From positions 83,137 to 147,136 of the forward strand of contig CAIPFE010000052.1 in NCBI GenBank assembly GCA_903864275.1: a stretch of DNA of 64,000 nucleotides, read 5' to 3'. This DNA is from an uncultured Mucilaginibacter sp. Its GTDB lineage: Bacteria; Bacteroidota; Bacteroidia; Sphingobacteriales; Sphingobacteriaceae. Position 1 is the first letter of the stretch. Every line of letters starts with the position of its first letter. Under the pieces are notes generated by a model. That model was not told where the DNA came from and ran no database searches. It saw only the letters and a program-made list of their open reading frames with translations. This document shows, piece after piece, positions 30,273-39,523 of the stretch. The translations under genes and the position numbers were made by a program.

Positions 30273-32288
30273 TTATTTTTTTATAACCGGCCTGGTAATG
30301 GCTTTAGTAGGCGGCAATACCGGTGCGGTTTTCCGGAATTTTTTAATGATGGCTTCTACATCATTATTGATGCCGACGAAGTTTTTGCGGAGTATTTCTT
30401 CTTTCTTGTCGCCAAAGTTGTAATAAACCGGCAGGTCGCGGTATCCTTTTTCCTCCTGCCAGATGGCTTCACTATCGAGGTTGATGCGGCAATTAACAGC
30501 CGAAGTCTCAAATTTACCGGTATAATTTTCCTGCGCATCCGCAGCGATAAGTCCAACCATCTCCCCGGTATTCAATGCAGCCATCTTACCGGCAGGTATT
30601 AAAGCTTCCAGTTTCTCCTGTAAGGAAGTAGAGGTTTTATTGCGGTCAATCGAAAGGCTTTCGCCGATTTGCTTGGATTTACCTAAAAGCCTTTCCAGCC
30701 AATCCAACGTTTCTTTATTGCGTACAGAACCGGCCAGTACATTGCCTACCACGGATGTTATCGTTGCTGCAGTTTCTTTACCGTATTGTTGATTGAACTG
30801 GGGCAACTCCTGTAAACCCATCAAAATCGCCACCTTATTTGAACGCGCCACCGCGATCAGGTTCTCTATTTTATGCGTGTATAAGGTGGGTATTTCGTCG
30901 ATGATCAGCGCAGACGGCAAATTGCCTTTGTTATTGATCAGTTTGGTCAGACGGTTCAGGACGACTGAATAACAGGCCGAATTGATGTTCTGTGTATTTG
31001 GGTCATTAGCGATGACCAGCACACCCGGTGTAGAGGGATCGGAAATCTTTAAATTAAAATCATCACCGGAGAATACCCAAAAACTTTCCTTAGTCGCCAG
31101 CCGGCTGATGAAAATTTTGAGGGTGCCGACCTGGCCTTCTAACTGGTCAAATGCTTTCGCCAAAAAGGCGCTTTTAAATGGTGACAATAAGGAAACCAGT
31201 TCAGGTTCGGAAAAAAGCGTATTAAAAATATCCTCGTAAGAATGGTTCAAAAAGGAAAGCACATGCGGCAGGCTGGAGTATTTACCTTTTTCATATTTGC
31301 TGAAAAAGAAAACACAGGCCGCTAAAAAGTTAATCGCGGATTGGGTAAAAAACTGGTCGCTTCCGCCTGATTTGTCGCCTTTCTTCATGGCTTCCACCAG
31401 CCCTTCTGCACTTTCAGAGGCATCCGCCAGCGTTTTCAAATAATCGCTGCGCCAGGGATTTGTACGCCTGCTTTTTTCCGGGTCATTCAGGTTAATGACA
31501 TGAAATCCGTGTTGCTTGCATTTTCCCTGCTGTTTGGCCAATAAATAATGATAATACGCCACCTTGCCCAGGTCAGGAAATTTATAATCGTAAACACAAC
31601 AGCAGAACTCTTTGGCAATCAGTTGCCGGATAAAAGGGTTCACCACTCCATAGGACTTGCCAGAACCGGGCGTGCCGATTAAAATGGTGCCCCTGAAGGG
31701 ATTAACAATATTGATATAGCCGTCCCATACCTTTTGTTTGAAATAAAACTGCATCGGGATATTGACGGAATATGGTGTCACCAGCGCCTTGACCGGCTGC
31801 ATAAAGCTTTCGCCTTCCACGTTCCATTTATCCTTACCCAGGCCGGAGCGGATCATTTTGGATATATTGTCCATCGACACGCTGATCATCATCGCGCCGA
31901 TTACGGAGCAAATCATATACCCAAGGTTGAACCAGGTGGTGTAAGCAAACACAATACCCGATGGCCTATTGTAATAGAGGATACTCCCAAAAAACAAAAA
32001 CAGGCCGATGACCAATGGATAAAGGATGTGTTTTTTTGAATCAAGTTCGGTGTTCTTTTTTGCCAGCGTTCCGATACTGACCAGGCAAATCAACAGTAAT
32101 GTCGACAACTTGCTGTAAATCAATTGCTGGTAAATAGCAATCTGGCTAAGCTTGTTCAGCGCATGGGCGAAGACGCCCCAGAACGGCGCTGCCGGGTAAA
32201 GAAAAACACAAAATTCCAATGCGATAGACACGTAGATCATACATTGCATAAAGCCATGCAGCTTATGCTGTTCGTGAGTTTCCTCCAT
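30273..32288 (-). CDS. Type IV coupling protein (VirD4/TraG-like)
   Basis: 671 residues. Four N-terminal membrane helices end at about 160. The ATPase domain has Walker A (LIGTPGSGKSYG, about 206-216), VYDYKFPDLG, GVLVIANDPN, PSALIIDEIPTLYTH (Walker B) and GLQELPQFNQQYGKETAATI. It is the ATPase that brings relaxase-DNA to the secretion channel; in this group it is often called MobC/TraG. The order after TraN and before the peptidase is normal for CTnDOT-like elements. Confidence 0.88.
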   Translation of the reverse strand: MEETHEQHKLHGFMQCMIYVSIALEFCVFLYPAAPFWGVFAHALNKLSQIAIYQQLIYSKLSTLLLICLVSIGTLAKKNTELDSKKHILYPLVIGLFLFFGSILYYNRPSGIVFAYTTWFNLGYMICSVIGAMMISVSMDNISKMIRSGLGKDKWNVEGESFMQPVKALVTPYSVNIPMQFYFKQKVWDGYINIVNPFRGTILIGTPGSGKSYGVVNPFIRQLIAKEFCCCVYDYKFPDLGKVAYYHYLLAKQQGKCKQHGFHVINLNDPEKSRRTNPWRSDYLKTLADASESAEGLVEAMKKGDKSGGSDQFFTQSAINFLAACVFFFSKYEKGKYSSLPHVLSFLNHSYEDIFNTLFSEPELVSLLSPFKSAFLAKAFDQLEGQVGTLKIFISRLATKESFWVFSGDDFNLKISDPSTPGVLVIANDPNTQNINSACYSVVLNRLTKLINNKGNLPSALIIDEIPTLYTHKIENLIAVARSNKVAILMGLQELPQFNQQYGKETAATITSVVGNVLAGSVRNKETLDWLERLLGKSKQIGESLSIDRNKTSTSLQEKLEALIPAGKMAALNTGEMVGLIAADAQENYTGKFETSAVNCRINLDSEAIWQEEKGYRDLPVYYNFGDKKEEILRKNFVGINNDVEAIIKKFRKTAPVLPPTKAITRPVIKK

Positions 32289-32398
32289 GATGTGATTTGA
32301 TTTTTAATGGTATAGAGGGAGCCCTTTGGGGTTCTTCCATAGGATATTTGTTTTTTAACGGCTGGAAGGACGGCTTCGCCGTTCGTCCATATTGATTA

Positions 32399-33187
32399 CT
32401 AATTAAGCGGAACTATGTCTGCATTAAGTATATCCTTATAAGGGATTTCCAGCTTGATCACCCTGCCTGAAAGCTGCCTTTCGTTGAGTTCGATATGCAA
32501 TACTTTATTGCCGGGAAAGGTTAGTTTCTTTAATACAATGATGTTTCGATAGGTTTTTTGAAAAAGATGCTGGTTAAACAGCTCAAAGACAGGTTTTAAT
32601 TCGACCGATTGTACATTGCTGGCTTTGGTAACCTTTTTGTCATCAATCTTAAAACGGAACTCATCGATGTCATAGGTCAGGTTGGTTTTATTCTTGTAGC
32701 CCAGGTCAATAAAAATATAATCATCGGCGGTGTAAAGATGGTACAGCGAAGCCTTCATGCCAAATGCTTTCGTATGTTCTATATCCTTACGCTGGCCCTT
32801 ACAAAACAGGTTGAGCGAAATGGCCCTCATCTGCGGCTGCGATAAGCCGATCCCTGAAATATCCAGCGGCCGGGTATCCATTGGCTGTATTTCGACCTTC
32901 GCATTTTCGGTCGAAGTAACCGGCCACAAGTGGTATTGTGCAATAAATTTCTCTCCGGCAATGGTGACAATGGCATCCGAATAGCAAGAGTCTTTGAAGC
33001 GTAGGCGTAGTACGTTTGGCAATGCCAAATCGCCTTCAATGTCTTTGTTAGAAATATCCACATATTGGATAGGCTCTGGCGAGATAAAATGCAGGTCGCC
33101 TTTGACCGGCAGGTGAACTTCAGGCAGCTTGTCCTGTGCACTGACTGTGCCAGTTGCCAGTAATAAAATTACAAGTAGTTTTTTCAT
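32399..33187 (-). CDS. traN: Conjugative transposon protein TraN
   Basis: 262 residues of the TraN (DUF4138) family. Signal peptide (KKLLVILLLATGTVSAQ), then ISPEPIQYVDISNKDIEGDLALPNVLRLRF, HLWPVTS and IDLGYKNKTNLTYDIDEFRFKIDDKKVTKA. These are core envelope parts of the Bacteroidota type IV secretion apparatus, acting like VirB9. It is followed downstream by a 110-base gap before the coupling protein and preceded by TraM with 26 bases between. Confidence 0.88.
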   Translation of the reverse strand: MKKLLVILLLATGTVSAQDKLPEVHLPVKGDLHFISPEPIQYVDISNKDIEGDLALPNVLRLRFKDSCYSDAIVTIAGEKFIAQYHLWPVTSTENAKVEIQPMDTRPLDISGIGLSQPQMRAISLNLFCKGQRKDIEHTKAFGMKASLYHLYTADDYIFIDLGYKNKTNLTYDIDEFRFKIDDKKVTKASNVQSVELKPVFELFNQHLFQKTYRNIIVLKKLTFPGNKVLHIELNERQLSGRVIKLEIPYKDILNADIVPLN

Positions 33188-33213
33188 GATTTTTAATTGG
33201 TTTTTTTCGTGAT

Positions 33214-34440
33214 TTATTTTTTTTCAGTGGTACTCAAGAGGGCTCCGCCGTTTGCGGCTTGGGCCGCATCGTTATCGATTAAATAGAGGTAAGAATTGTA
33301 TTTGATCTTCGCTTTGTTTTTGCGGATCACGCCCGCTATGGCGGAAGAGGTGGATTGGAATATTTTATCTACCGAACTCATCATCAGTTGGCTGGCTGCC
33401 GTGCCTGTGCCATCGCTATCGAGCGTCACGCCCTGCACCGTATTAGTGCCGAGGTCCTTGGTGAAATCCCGGAAGGCTGATTCGGGAACATATAGTCCCT
33501 GTAAACCGTCCAGGTCATAGATTTCCAGCTTGACGGGCAATATTTTGTCCTGATAAATAATTGATCTGACCGCAAGCGTTACCCGCTGGCCGGAAAAACC
33601 GGTGATCAGTGCATATAAATAAGTGTCTTTTTTAATCAGGTAGCGGCCAACGTTCATGTCATCCAGCAACCGCAACCTTATTCTTGAACTGGCATAACCC
33701 GTTAAGTTTTCGTCAATGACCACTTTGATCGGATCAATTTCCTTTTCCGGAATGACCGTATTAAAATCACCACTTACCTGATTTAACTTTCGCACCGGCA
33801 GGTCAGGCTCAGCCGCGCGTAAGGCTTCCCTTTTTCCCAGCGCCTCTTTTTTCGCCTTTTCGGCTTTAACTGCCGGGTCATTGGCTTTGTTTACACTGTC
33901 GAGATATGTCATTTGCTCCCGGAAAGTCGCCATTGGATCCTTTTCACTGGCCTGGACCGCTGAGTTCTGACCGGCCTGCTTTTCTTTTTGCCTGGAAGAC
34001 AAGTTATTCAAGGCGTCGGCCAGTTGCCGGTCCCTTCCTGAAACATTTCCAGCGGACCAGGAATGTCGCTGATTAATCAACGGCCGGCTGCTGAACCTGC
34101 GTTTCATCACGCTGTCAATGGAGTCCAATTGTCTTTTTTGCTGATTACTGTACGGATTATTTATGGCGTTGTTTGCCGCCCCGTCTGAAGGGATCGGATT
34201 CACCGCCGTATTACCGTCGGCTTCCTTATAGCGGTCCCGGTAGGCATCCAGTTTATCGTCCAGGTCCTTTTTTTTGACCTCAGGGGAAACCTCGCCTACC
34301 GAGCCATTGATCCCTGTCAGTTGTTTTGTTTCCTTTTTATTTTTTGCGCTGCCGCTATGGTAGACATAAAAAAACAAACAGAGGAATGGCAGCGCGATCA
34401 AGGGCAGCGCATATTTGGGTTGTTTAAAATTGATTTTCAT
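33214..34440 (-). CDS. traM: Conjugative transposon protein TraM
   Basis: 408 residues from ATG 34440; the extra 14 N-terminal residues of the longer frame are not TraM-like. One membrane helix near the N-terminus (YALPLIALPFLCLFFYVYHSG), a Lys/Asp/Asn-rich linker, then a C-terminal VirB10-like domain (VVIDENLTGYASSRIRLRLLDDMNVG, LYALITGFSGQRVTLAVRSI, GLYVPESAFRDF). The layout matches TraM, the VirB10-like span between the membranes. The C-terminus (AAQAANGGALLSTTEKK) is intact. Confidence 0.88.
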   Translation of the reverse strand: MKINFKQPKYALPLIALPFLCLFFYVYHSGSAKNKKETKQLTGINGSVGEVSPEVKKKDLDDKLDAYRDRYKEADGNTAVNPIPSDGAANNAINNPYSNQQKRQLDSIDSVMKRRFSSRPLINQRHSWSAGNVSGRDRQLADALNNLSSRQKEKQAGQNSAVQASEKDPMATFREQMTYLDSVNKANDPAVKAEKAKKEALGKREALRAAEPDLPVRKLNQVSGDFNTVIPEKEIDPIKVVIDENLTGYASSRIRLRLLDDMNVGRYLIKKDTYLYALITGFSGQRVTLAVRSIIYQDKILPVKLEIYDLDGLQGLYVPESAFRDFTKDLGTNTVQGVTLDSDGTGTAASQLMMSSVDKIFQSTSSAIAGVIRKNKAKIKYNSYLYLIDNDAAQAANGGALLSTTEKK

Positions 34441-34515
34441 CTTATTTTTAATTGTTTTTTGATGGCAAGATGGAGCTCGCATGATATATTGTTAATTTCA
34501 GGCATCATGCTCGGT

Positions 34516-34944
34516 TCATTTTCTTGAATTGAATTGGTGATTGATCTGTTGAAACCTGTCAAGCGCTTTTTCTAACACCAGGCTGTCCTTTGAATTGAGT
34601 TGCTCTTTGCCGGACAGGCTGTCGATCTGTTTTTTGAGCAGCGTCATTTCGCGGATAGTTGATGCGGTCTGCATGATCCGGTCGAAACCGTTTGAAACAG
34701 GCGAGATAGCATTCGGCGGTTTTTTTAGCTGCCTTGCAACATCTTTATGCCTGAATACGGTAAATGAAAGCGCTGCTGAAAGGACGATATTGACGACCAT
34801 CATCCAGAAAAGAAATTTGGGGTACCGGCTGGTTGCAGCCTTTAACCCTTCTCCGGCCTTGCTGACATACGGTTTGAATTCCTTTTTCAGTTCGGTATAA
34901 ACCGTATCCCTGGGATCGCGGTTAGAGTGTATTTTTCTGAACAT
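34516..34944 (-). CDS. TraL-like conjugation protein
   Basis: 142 residues from ATG 34944 (MFRKIHSNRDPRD), overlapping the end of traK by 23 bases. One membrane helix (YPKFLFWMMVVNIVLSAALSFTVF), then a long helix with a Leu/Lys/Gln pattern (MTLLKKQIDSLSGKEQLNSKDSLVLEKALDR). Position between TraK and TraM fits TraL. Sequence resemblance to TraL is partial, so the name is not given as certain. Confidence 0.6.
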   Translation of the reverse strand: MFRKIHSNRDPRDTVYTELKKEFKPYVSKAGEGLKAATSRYPKFLFWMMVVNIVLSAALSFTVFRHKDVARQLKKPPNAISPVSNGFDRIMQTASTIREMTLLKKQIDSLSGKEQLNSKDSLVLEKALDRFQQINHQFNSRK

Positions 34945-35536
34945 TTTCGAGGTCTTTATTTTCAAGCGTTTTCCAATTGGTAATGAGCACGCCATTCATG
35001 TTGTTATTGCTGGGCTGGATGTCCTGAAGGTGGCCTTCCGTTATGAGCGATCGTATCACGGTTGAACTCCGCCGGTCTATTTTCAGCTTGCCGTAGTAGC
35101 GAAAATATTTCCGGGGCATATCTAAAAAGATAGAGTCGGTTTGAAGCGTCAGAACGGAGCTTGAGGACAGTATCGAATTGAAATAACCATTTTCCTTGAG
35201 GTTATTAAATTGCTCCACACCTGATTGATCGATCAAATACATGGCCTTTTTCATCTGGTATTCAATGTATTTATCATCCGGCGTCAATGAAAAAAACAGG
35301 GAGTGGAACTCTTCAATAGTGCCGCGGTATTGCGCGGGGCGGTTGGTTTGCAAATCTGTTTGTGTTGCGGGTAGGGCCACATTCTTATCAAGCACATAAA
35401 TGGTTTTCCGGGAATCGGCAACCTGCCTGCTGGCATAGGATAAAGCTGTGACGGAAATGATGATAGCAGCGACAAAGCTGCCACCGGCCAAAAAGGTCGC
35501 TAAGCGGACCTTGGCCTCAATATTTTTTATGATCAT
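34922..35536 (-). CDS. traK: Conjugative transposon protein TraK
   Basis: 204 residues. N-terminal helix (LATFLAGGSFVAAIIISVTAL), then VLDKNVALPATQTDLQTNRPAQYRGTIEEFHSLFFSLTPDDKYIEYQMKKAMYLID, the typical TraK core that resembles VirB8. It is a bitopic membrane protein of the secretion complex. The next gene overlaps its 3' end by 23 bases. Confidence 0.87.
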   Translation of the reverse strand: MIIKNIEAKVRLATFLAGGSFVAAIIISVTALSYASRQVADSRKTIYVLDKNVALPATQTDLQTNRPAQYRGTIEEFHSLFFSLTPDDKYIEYQMKKAMYLIDQSGVEQFNNLKENGYFNSILSSSSVLTLQTDSIFLDMPRKYFRYYGKLKIDRRSSTVIRSLITEGHLQDIQPSNNNMNGVLITNWKTLENKDLENVQKNTL

Positions 35537-35549
35537 AAAGCTGATTTTG

Positions 35550-36713
35550 TTAAATGAAGCTGCCGCTTATCCTGCGGCCAACGGCGAACACGGTGGCTGC
35601 ACCGCGGCTGGCGCTTGAAGTGGCTGAACTGATACCCGATGTCGAAATGATCCAGGTCGAAATACTGGGTACGGTAAACATGCAAATGGCACCAATCAGA
35701 AATACCACGATGACCGTCCCGAAAGAAAGGATGCCATTACCGGCGAACCAGGCCAGTTTCTCCAAATCTGCACTGGTACCATTCTGCCCAACCAGAACCT
35801 GGTAACGGCTGATCTCTGATTGCATGGCATATTCCTGCATCAACGCACATAAATACATAATGAGATAACCAATACCTGAATAAAGGTTCACCGATACGAA
35901 GCGGGCTATCCAGGTGCTGAAACTATCCCGGAAAGCCGGCAAAATACTTGCCGCGACTGAAAATGGCCCGAGGATAATAAGGATAGAAGAATATATAATT
36001 TGTATCATAAATATAATATAAACTGCTATTCTTAATATCCATATCCCCAATAGTTCCAGCAATTGCGTGAACAGTAACTGCATCCCGACCGTCAGCCGGT
36101 TTTTCAGTTCAAGCAATGGCGACACTACATCCGAAATACCTTGCTTGATGGTGCTGGTCACCGAATCCCAGGCCTGCCCGTACCAGGTATCGCTTTCCTT
36201 TTCAGCAACCTCCGTTTGTGCCTGGTAAGTGATCAATGAGTTGGCCACGGCCAGCATAAGATTTGCCCTTTGGAAGCGTAATCCGTCAACGTTGGCCTGC
36301 TCACTTTCATACATCTGGTCGGTCTGCGTTTGCACCAAATCTGTCGGGAAGGCAACTACCTTAACAAACGCGCCCCACCAGATGATAACCATTGCTAAAC
36401 CGAATGGCCGGAGCAGCGGCATAATCTCCATTTTCTTATCTCCTGCCATCATCTCGTAAGATTTAATGGCAAAAAAGATGATCATAAAAATGGCGGCCAG
36501 CGCTTGCGCATCTGTGATAAACAAGCCGAAATGCGCCCATATTGACTGTTTTAATCCGCCGAGGAAAGTCATCATCCCATTTTCGTAAACACCGTCGCCC
36601 TGAAGGAATTCGAGTGATTTTTTGTAACTGGCCGTATCGATAGCGGTTTGGCAAAACCCCGCCTTGCCCAGGAAGACCAAAAGCAGGGACAGTAATAAGA
36701 GTTTCTTTTTCAT
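35550..36713 (-). CDS. traJ: Conjugative transposon protein TraJ
   Basis: 387 residues. Signal peptide (LLLLSLLLVFLGKAGFCQ), then seven or more hydrophobic helices and the pattern FLGGLKQSIWAHFGLFITDAQALAAIFMIIFFAIKSYEMMAGDKKMEIMPLLRPFGLAMVIIWW. This is TraJ, the polytopic inner-membrane component resembling VirB6. It begins 3 bases downstream of the 259-residue gene. Confidence 0.87.
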   Translation of the reverse strand: MKKKLLLLSLLLVFLGKAGFCQTAIDTASYKKSLEFLQGDGVYENGMMTFLGGLKQSIWAHFGLFITDAQALAAIFMIIFFAIKSYEMMAGDKKMEIMPLLRPFGLAMVIIWWGAFVKVVAFPTDLVQTQTDQMYESEQANVDGLRFQRANLMLAVANSLITYQAQTEVAEKESDTWYGQAWDSVTSTIKQGISDVVSPLLELKNRLTVGMQLLFTQLLELLGIWILRIAVYIIFMIQIIYSSILIILGPFSVAASILPAFRDSFSTWIARFVSVNLYSGIGYLIMYLCALMQEYAMQSEISRYQVLVGQNGTSADLEKLAWFAGNGILSFGTVIVVFLIGAICMFTVPSISTWIISTSGISSATSSASRGAATVFAVGRRISGSFI

Positions 36714-36715
36714 AG

Positions 36716-37495
36716 CTAATAGTTTGCGTGCAGCAGCACCTGGTTAGCGATCTTTACATCCGTCTGCGGCGTCCAGTTTCCGGGCGTTACCGTGCCGGTC
36801 TTTAGCGTCTGCTGCTGTGAGGCCATTTGTAAATCCTTTGGGGCGGCTGCAATGCGGATACTCCATACACCGGCGAGCCGGCGATATTCATTCAGCATCC
36901 GGTAATAAGACATAATCCTTGAACCCCTGTCCATGTCAGTACTGCGGGCACCGTTCAGTCGCTGTTTCAACATGCCCAGTTCATTGGTGTACCAGCCGTA
37001 AGTTCCTTCGGACACCAGTTTGGTACTGACCTGCGGCGAAAGCGGGGCCAATAATGTTGCCGCCGAATAGTTAATCAATGGCTGGAATTGCTGATTATAA
37101 TACAACAGCCACATGGGGTCTGCATCGGATAGTAAACCGGACTGGCTGGCTATCTGTGAAAGTGCGGTATTCCTTGCGGTATCGGATTGCAACTTATATT
37201 TATTGTCAATAGAATTCTGTGCCCCAACTAAAGCCAGGCGCTGAGTTTGCGGTCCGGTGGCGCTCAATGGCCGGAGGTCCGTTTTATGATAATTGGGATC
37301 GAAGAATCCCCATACCAGCCAGTAATATGGGTTCAAGCTAAGAAAGCCTGCTTTAGGATCAAATTGATTCTGGTTCCATTGCAAGTAAACCATACGCTGT
37401 TCCTGGTGTACCATGGCTTTATCATATACTTCTTCCTGGGCGTAAGAAGCTGAAAGCACAAAGCTGAAGGCGAAAAGAAATAATAATTTTTTCAT
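36716..37495 (-). CDS. Conjugation protein, TraH/I-position, secreted
   Basis: 259 residues with signal peptide (KKLLFLFAFSFVLSASYAQ). The body is Gln/Asn/Tyr-rich and ends VKIANQVLLHANY, which resembles the NAKYLK-type ends of the next three proteins. No named domain is assigned. It starts 4 bases after its right neighbour and is followed by traJ after 2 bases. It is likely a part of the secretion channel or surface pilus base. Confidence 0.6.
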   Translation of the reverse strand: MKKLLFLFAFSFVLSASYAQEEVYDKAMVHQEQRMVYLQWNQNQFDPKAGFLSLNPYYWLVWGFFDPNYHKTDLRPLSATGPQTQRLALVGAQNSIDNKYKLQSDTARNTALSQIASQSGLLSDADPMWLLYYNQQFQPLINYSAATLLAPLSPQVSTKLVSEGTYGWYTNELGMLKQRLNGARSTDMDRGSRIMSYYRMLNEYRRLAGVWSIRIAAAPKDLQMASQQQTLKTGTVTPGNWTPQTDVKIANQVLLHANY

Positions 37496-37499
37496 GAGA

Positions 37500-38165
37500 T
37501 TAGGGGTTTGATTTTAAGTATTTGGCGTTAAAAATAATTTGATTCGAAAGGTTGACATCCTTATTGATCCAGGCCGCATAGGGATTTAAAGAAGCAATGA
37601 TGCCGCGCTCTTTCGCCCAATACATGGCACGCCAGGCACCATAGGCAAGACTGTCCATGATCTGCAATTGCTGCGTGACCTTGCGCAGCAGCTGGTCGCG
37701 GCTGTTATAATCGGCCAGCACATTACTGCCGCTCTTTAAGACATAGCCCGAAACGTCGCTGACCAGTGCTATAGCCCTTTGCTGCATTTCCTGTTCAATG
37801 TTTTGCGCGAACAGCAGTAGATAGGGCTGCGTCTTCGCCAGTGCCAGGCATTGATTGAGATAGCTGATCATATCATCGATCACGACGGCCATATTTTTTA
37901 CGGCCAGCCCGTCTTTCAGTGCAGAATTCACATTGGCAAGCCCATTATAAATGATGGTTTGAGCCAGTACAACCGAACTGACATTGGCATTTACATTGTC
38001 GATATCGTTGTTGATCTTACCGAGATATTGGTTGTGGGTTTCTTCAGCAGTGCTGCGCACGGCACCATTGCCGACAACCGCCCCGAAATGCTGAGGATCA
38101 AAAACGTATACCTGCGCTTTTGCGGCAGAAAGCCAAAAGCACAAGGCAAAAAGAAAGTATTTCAT
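37500..38165 (-). CDS. Conjugation protein, TraI-like paralogue A
   Basis: 221 residues with signal peptide (KYFLFALCFWLSAAKAQ). The mature part is alpha-helical (VVLAQTIIYNGLANVNSALKDGLAVKNM, KTQPYLLLFAQNIEQEMQQRAIALVSDVSGYVLKSG) and ends IIFNAKYLKSNP. The same layout and ending occur in the two genes to its right. It probably belongs to the TraI family of periplasmic conjugation proteins. The name is uncertain. Confidence 0.62.
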   Translation of the reverse strand: MKYFLFALCFWLSAAKAQVYVFDPQHFGAVVGNGAVRSTAEETHNQYLGKINNDIDNVNANVSSVVLAQTIIYNGLANVNSALKDGLAVKNMAVVIDDMISYLNQCLALAKTQPYLLLFAQNIEQEMQQRAIALVSDVSGYVLKSGSNVLADYNSRDQLLRKVTQQLQIMDSLAYGAWRAMYWAKERGIIASLNPYAAWINKDVNLSNQIIFNAKYLKSNP

Positions 38166-38830
38166 TATTTAAGGTATTTGGCGTTGTTGAGAATATTGTT
38201 GATCATACTTTTATCCATATCTACCCAGGATTGGAAGGGGTTCAGGGCTTTAAGGACAGACGCTAAATTGGAGTATTGCAACAGGTTGAGCATATTGCCG
38301 GAAAGCTCCTGGATCTGGCTCAATTGCTGGATCACATAATCGAATAGCAATTTGCGGTCAGATGCCTTCATCTGGTTGACATCGCCGATAGATAATGTCA
38401 GCCCGGCTACATAACCTATTAAACCTTCCGCTTTTTCCGCGAATTCGATCTCCGTCTGGTAACCCAAAAAAGCAACTGCCGGGTTTTTCTCCACCAAAGC
38501 AACAATTTGTCCCTGGTAATTGATGATCTGCCTGACCATCGGCCCGGCATATAGGCCAATATCAGCTACGCTGATCGCGGTGCCCAGCGTATTGTAGCGT
38601 TGTTGCAACGTGCGGTACATATTTTTCATTTTATCCAGCAAAGTCAGGTTAGCCTGTTCATTAACTGTGTTGACAGCCTGCTGGTTTTTCGCTTTGACCT
38701 GCTGGCTGTTTTCCGATTTGGATTCATCGATCAATTGGTGCATCCCGACAATATCTATCGTGCTTTGCTGTGCGAAACAAGGTGAAAGGCAAAAGCCGAA
38801 AGGTAAAAGGATCAAGAAAAGCTTTTTCAT
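38165..38830 (-). CDS. Conjugation protein, TraI-like paralogue B
   Basis: 221 residues, overlapping its left neighbour by one base. Signal peptide (KKLFLILLPFGFCLSPCFAQ), long helices (QQVKAKNQQAVNTVNEQANLTLLDKMKNMYRTLQQRYNTLG), and a C-terminus INNILNNAKYLK that matches the flanking genes. Paralogous with them by layout rather than by high identity. Role inferred as periplasmic transfer component. Confidence 0.62.
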   Translation of the reverse strand: MKKLFLILLPFGFCLSPCFAQQSTIDIVGMHQLIDESKSENSQQVKAKNQQAVNTVNEQANLTLLDKMKNMYRTLQQRYNTLGTAISVADIGLYAGPMVRQIINYQGQIVALVEKNPAVAFLGYQTEIEFAEKAEGLIGYVAGLTLSIGDVNQMKASDRKLLFDYVIQQLSQIQELSGNMLNLLQYSNLASVLKALNPFQSWVDMDKSMINNILNNAKYLK

Positions 38831-39495
38831 TGTTTGAGGTATTTGGCATTGTTCAACACATCGTTGGCTATTCTTACGTCCTCGTTTTGCCAGGTGGCCC
38901 AGGGGTTCAGGGAGCGGAAAATCCCGTTCATTTTCGCCCAGTACATCGCCCGCTGCATTCCATAGGCAATGCCGCGCAGTATCCGCATTTCCGAAGCGAT
39001 GTGATTGAGCAGCTTTCCGCGTTCGCCGGAATCCATGAGGTTCGAGCCACCGCCTTTCAGCACAAAGGCGCTCACATCAGCGGCGAGGGTCACCGACCGT
39101 GTTTCAAAGTCCCGGGCGCCCTGTTCCGCGAATAGCAGCAGGACGGGATCAGATTTTGCATAGGACAACGCCTGTTCCGTATCGGAAATAATATCGCTGC
39201 CGCATTCGCCGATGTCTTTGATCGATTCGAGGTTCCTGATAATGGAGGCAACCTGGCTCAGCCCGTTATAAATATCGCTTTGTAGTTTATTGATAATGGT
39301 AAGCTGCCCTGTAACGGCAAGCTGCCCCTTGGAAATCAGGCTGAGGTTATTATTGGTAGTGTTCATCTGACTGTTGATCACACCGGCATTTACCGCTATC
39401 GCGGCGGAAGTGGCCGGGTCAACTACCACTTCCTGCGCTTTCAATTGCCGGATTCCGAAAAGCAGCGGCAGGAACAATAGCATAAGTTTGTTCAT
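38827..39495 (-). CDS. Conjugation protein, TraI-like paralogue C
   Basis: 222 residues, overlapping its left neighbour by four bases. Signal peptide (KLMLLFLPLLFGIRQLKAQ), helices (QLTIINKLQSDIYNGLSQVASIIRNLESIKDIG, SFEQGARDFETR-type motif), and the shared ending VLNNAKYLKQ. It follows the VirB4-type ATPase gene with 28 bases between. It probably interacts with the ATPase-driven assembly. Confidence 0.62.
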   Translation of the reverse strand: MNKLMLLFLPLLFGIRQLKAQEVVVDPATSAAIAVNAGVINSQMNTTNNNLSLISKGQLAVTGQLTIINKLQSDIYNGLSQVASIIRNLESIKDIGECGSDIISDTEQALSYAKSDPVLLLFAEQGARDFETRSVTLAADVSAFVLKGGGSNLMDSGERGKLLNHIASEMRILRGIAYGMQRAMYWAKMNGIFRSLNPWATWQNEDVRIANDVLNNAKYLKQ

Positions 39496-39523
39496 AGTTT
39501 GACATTTAAAAGGTTAAAAGAAA

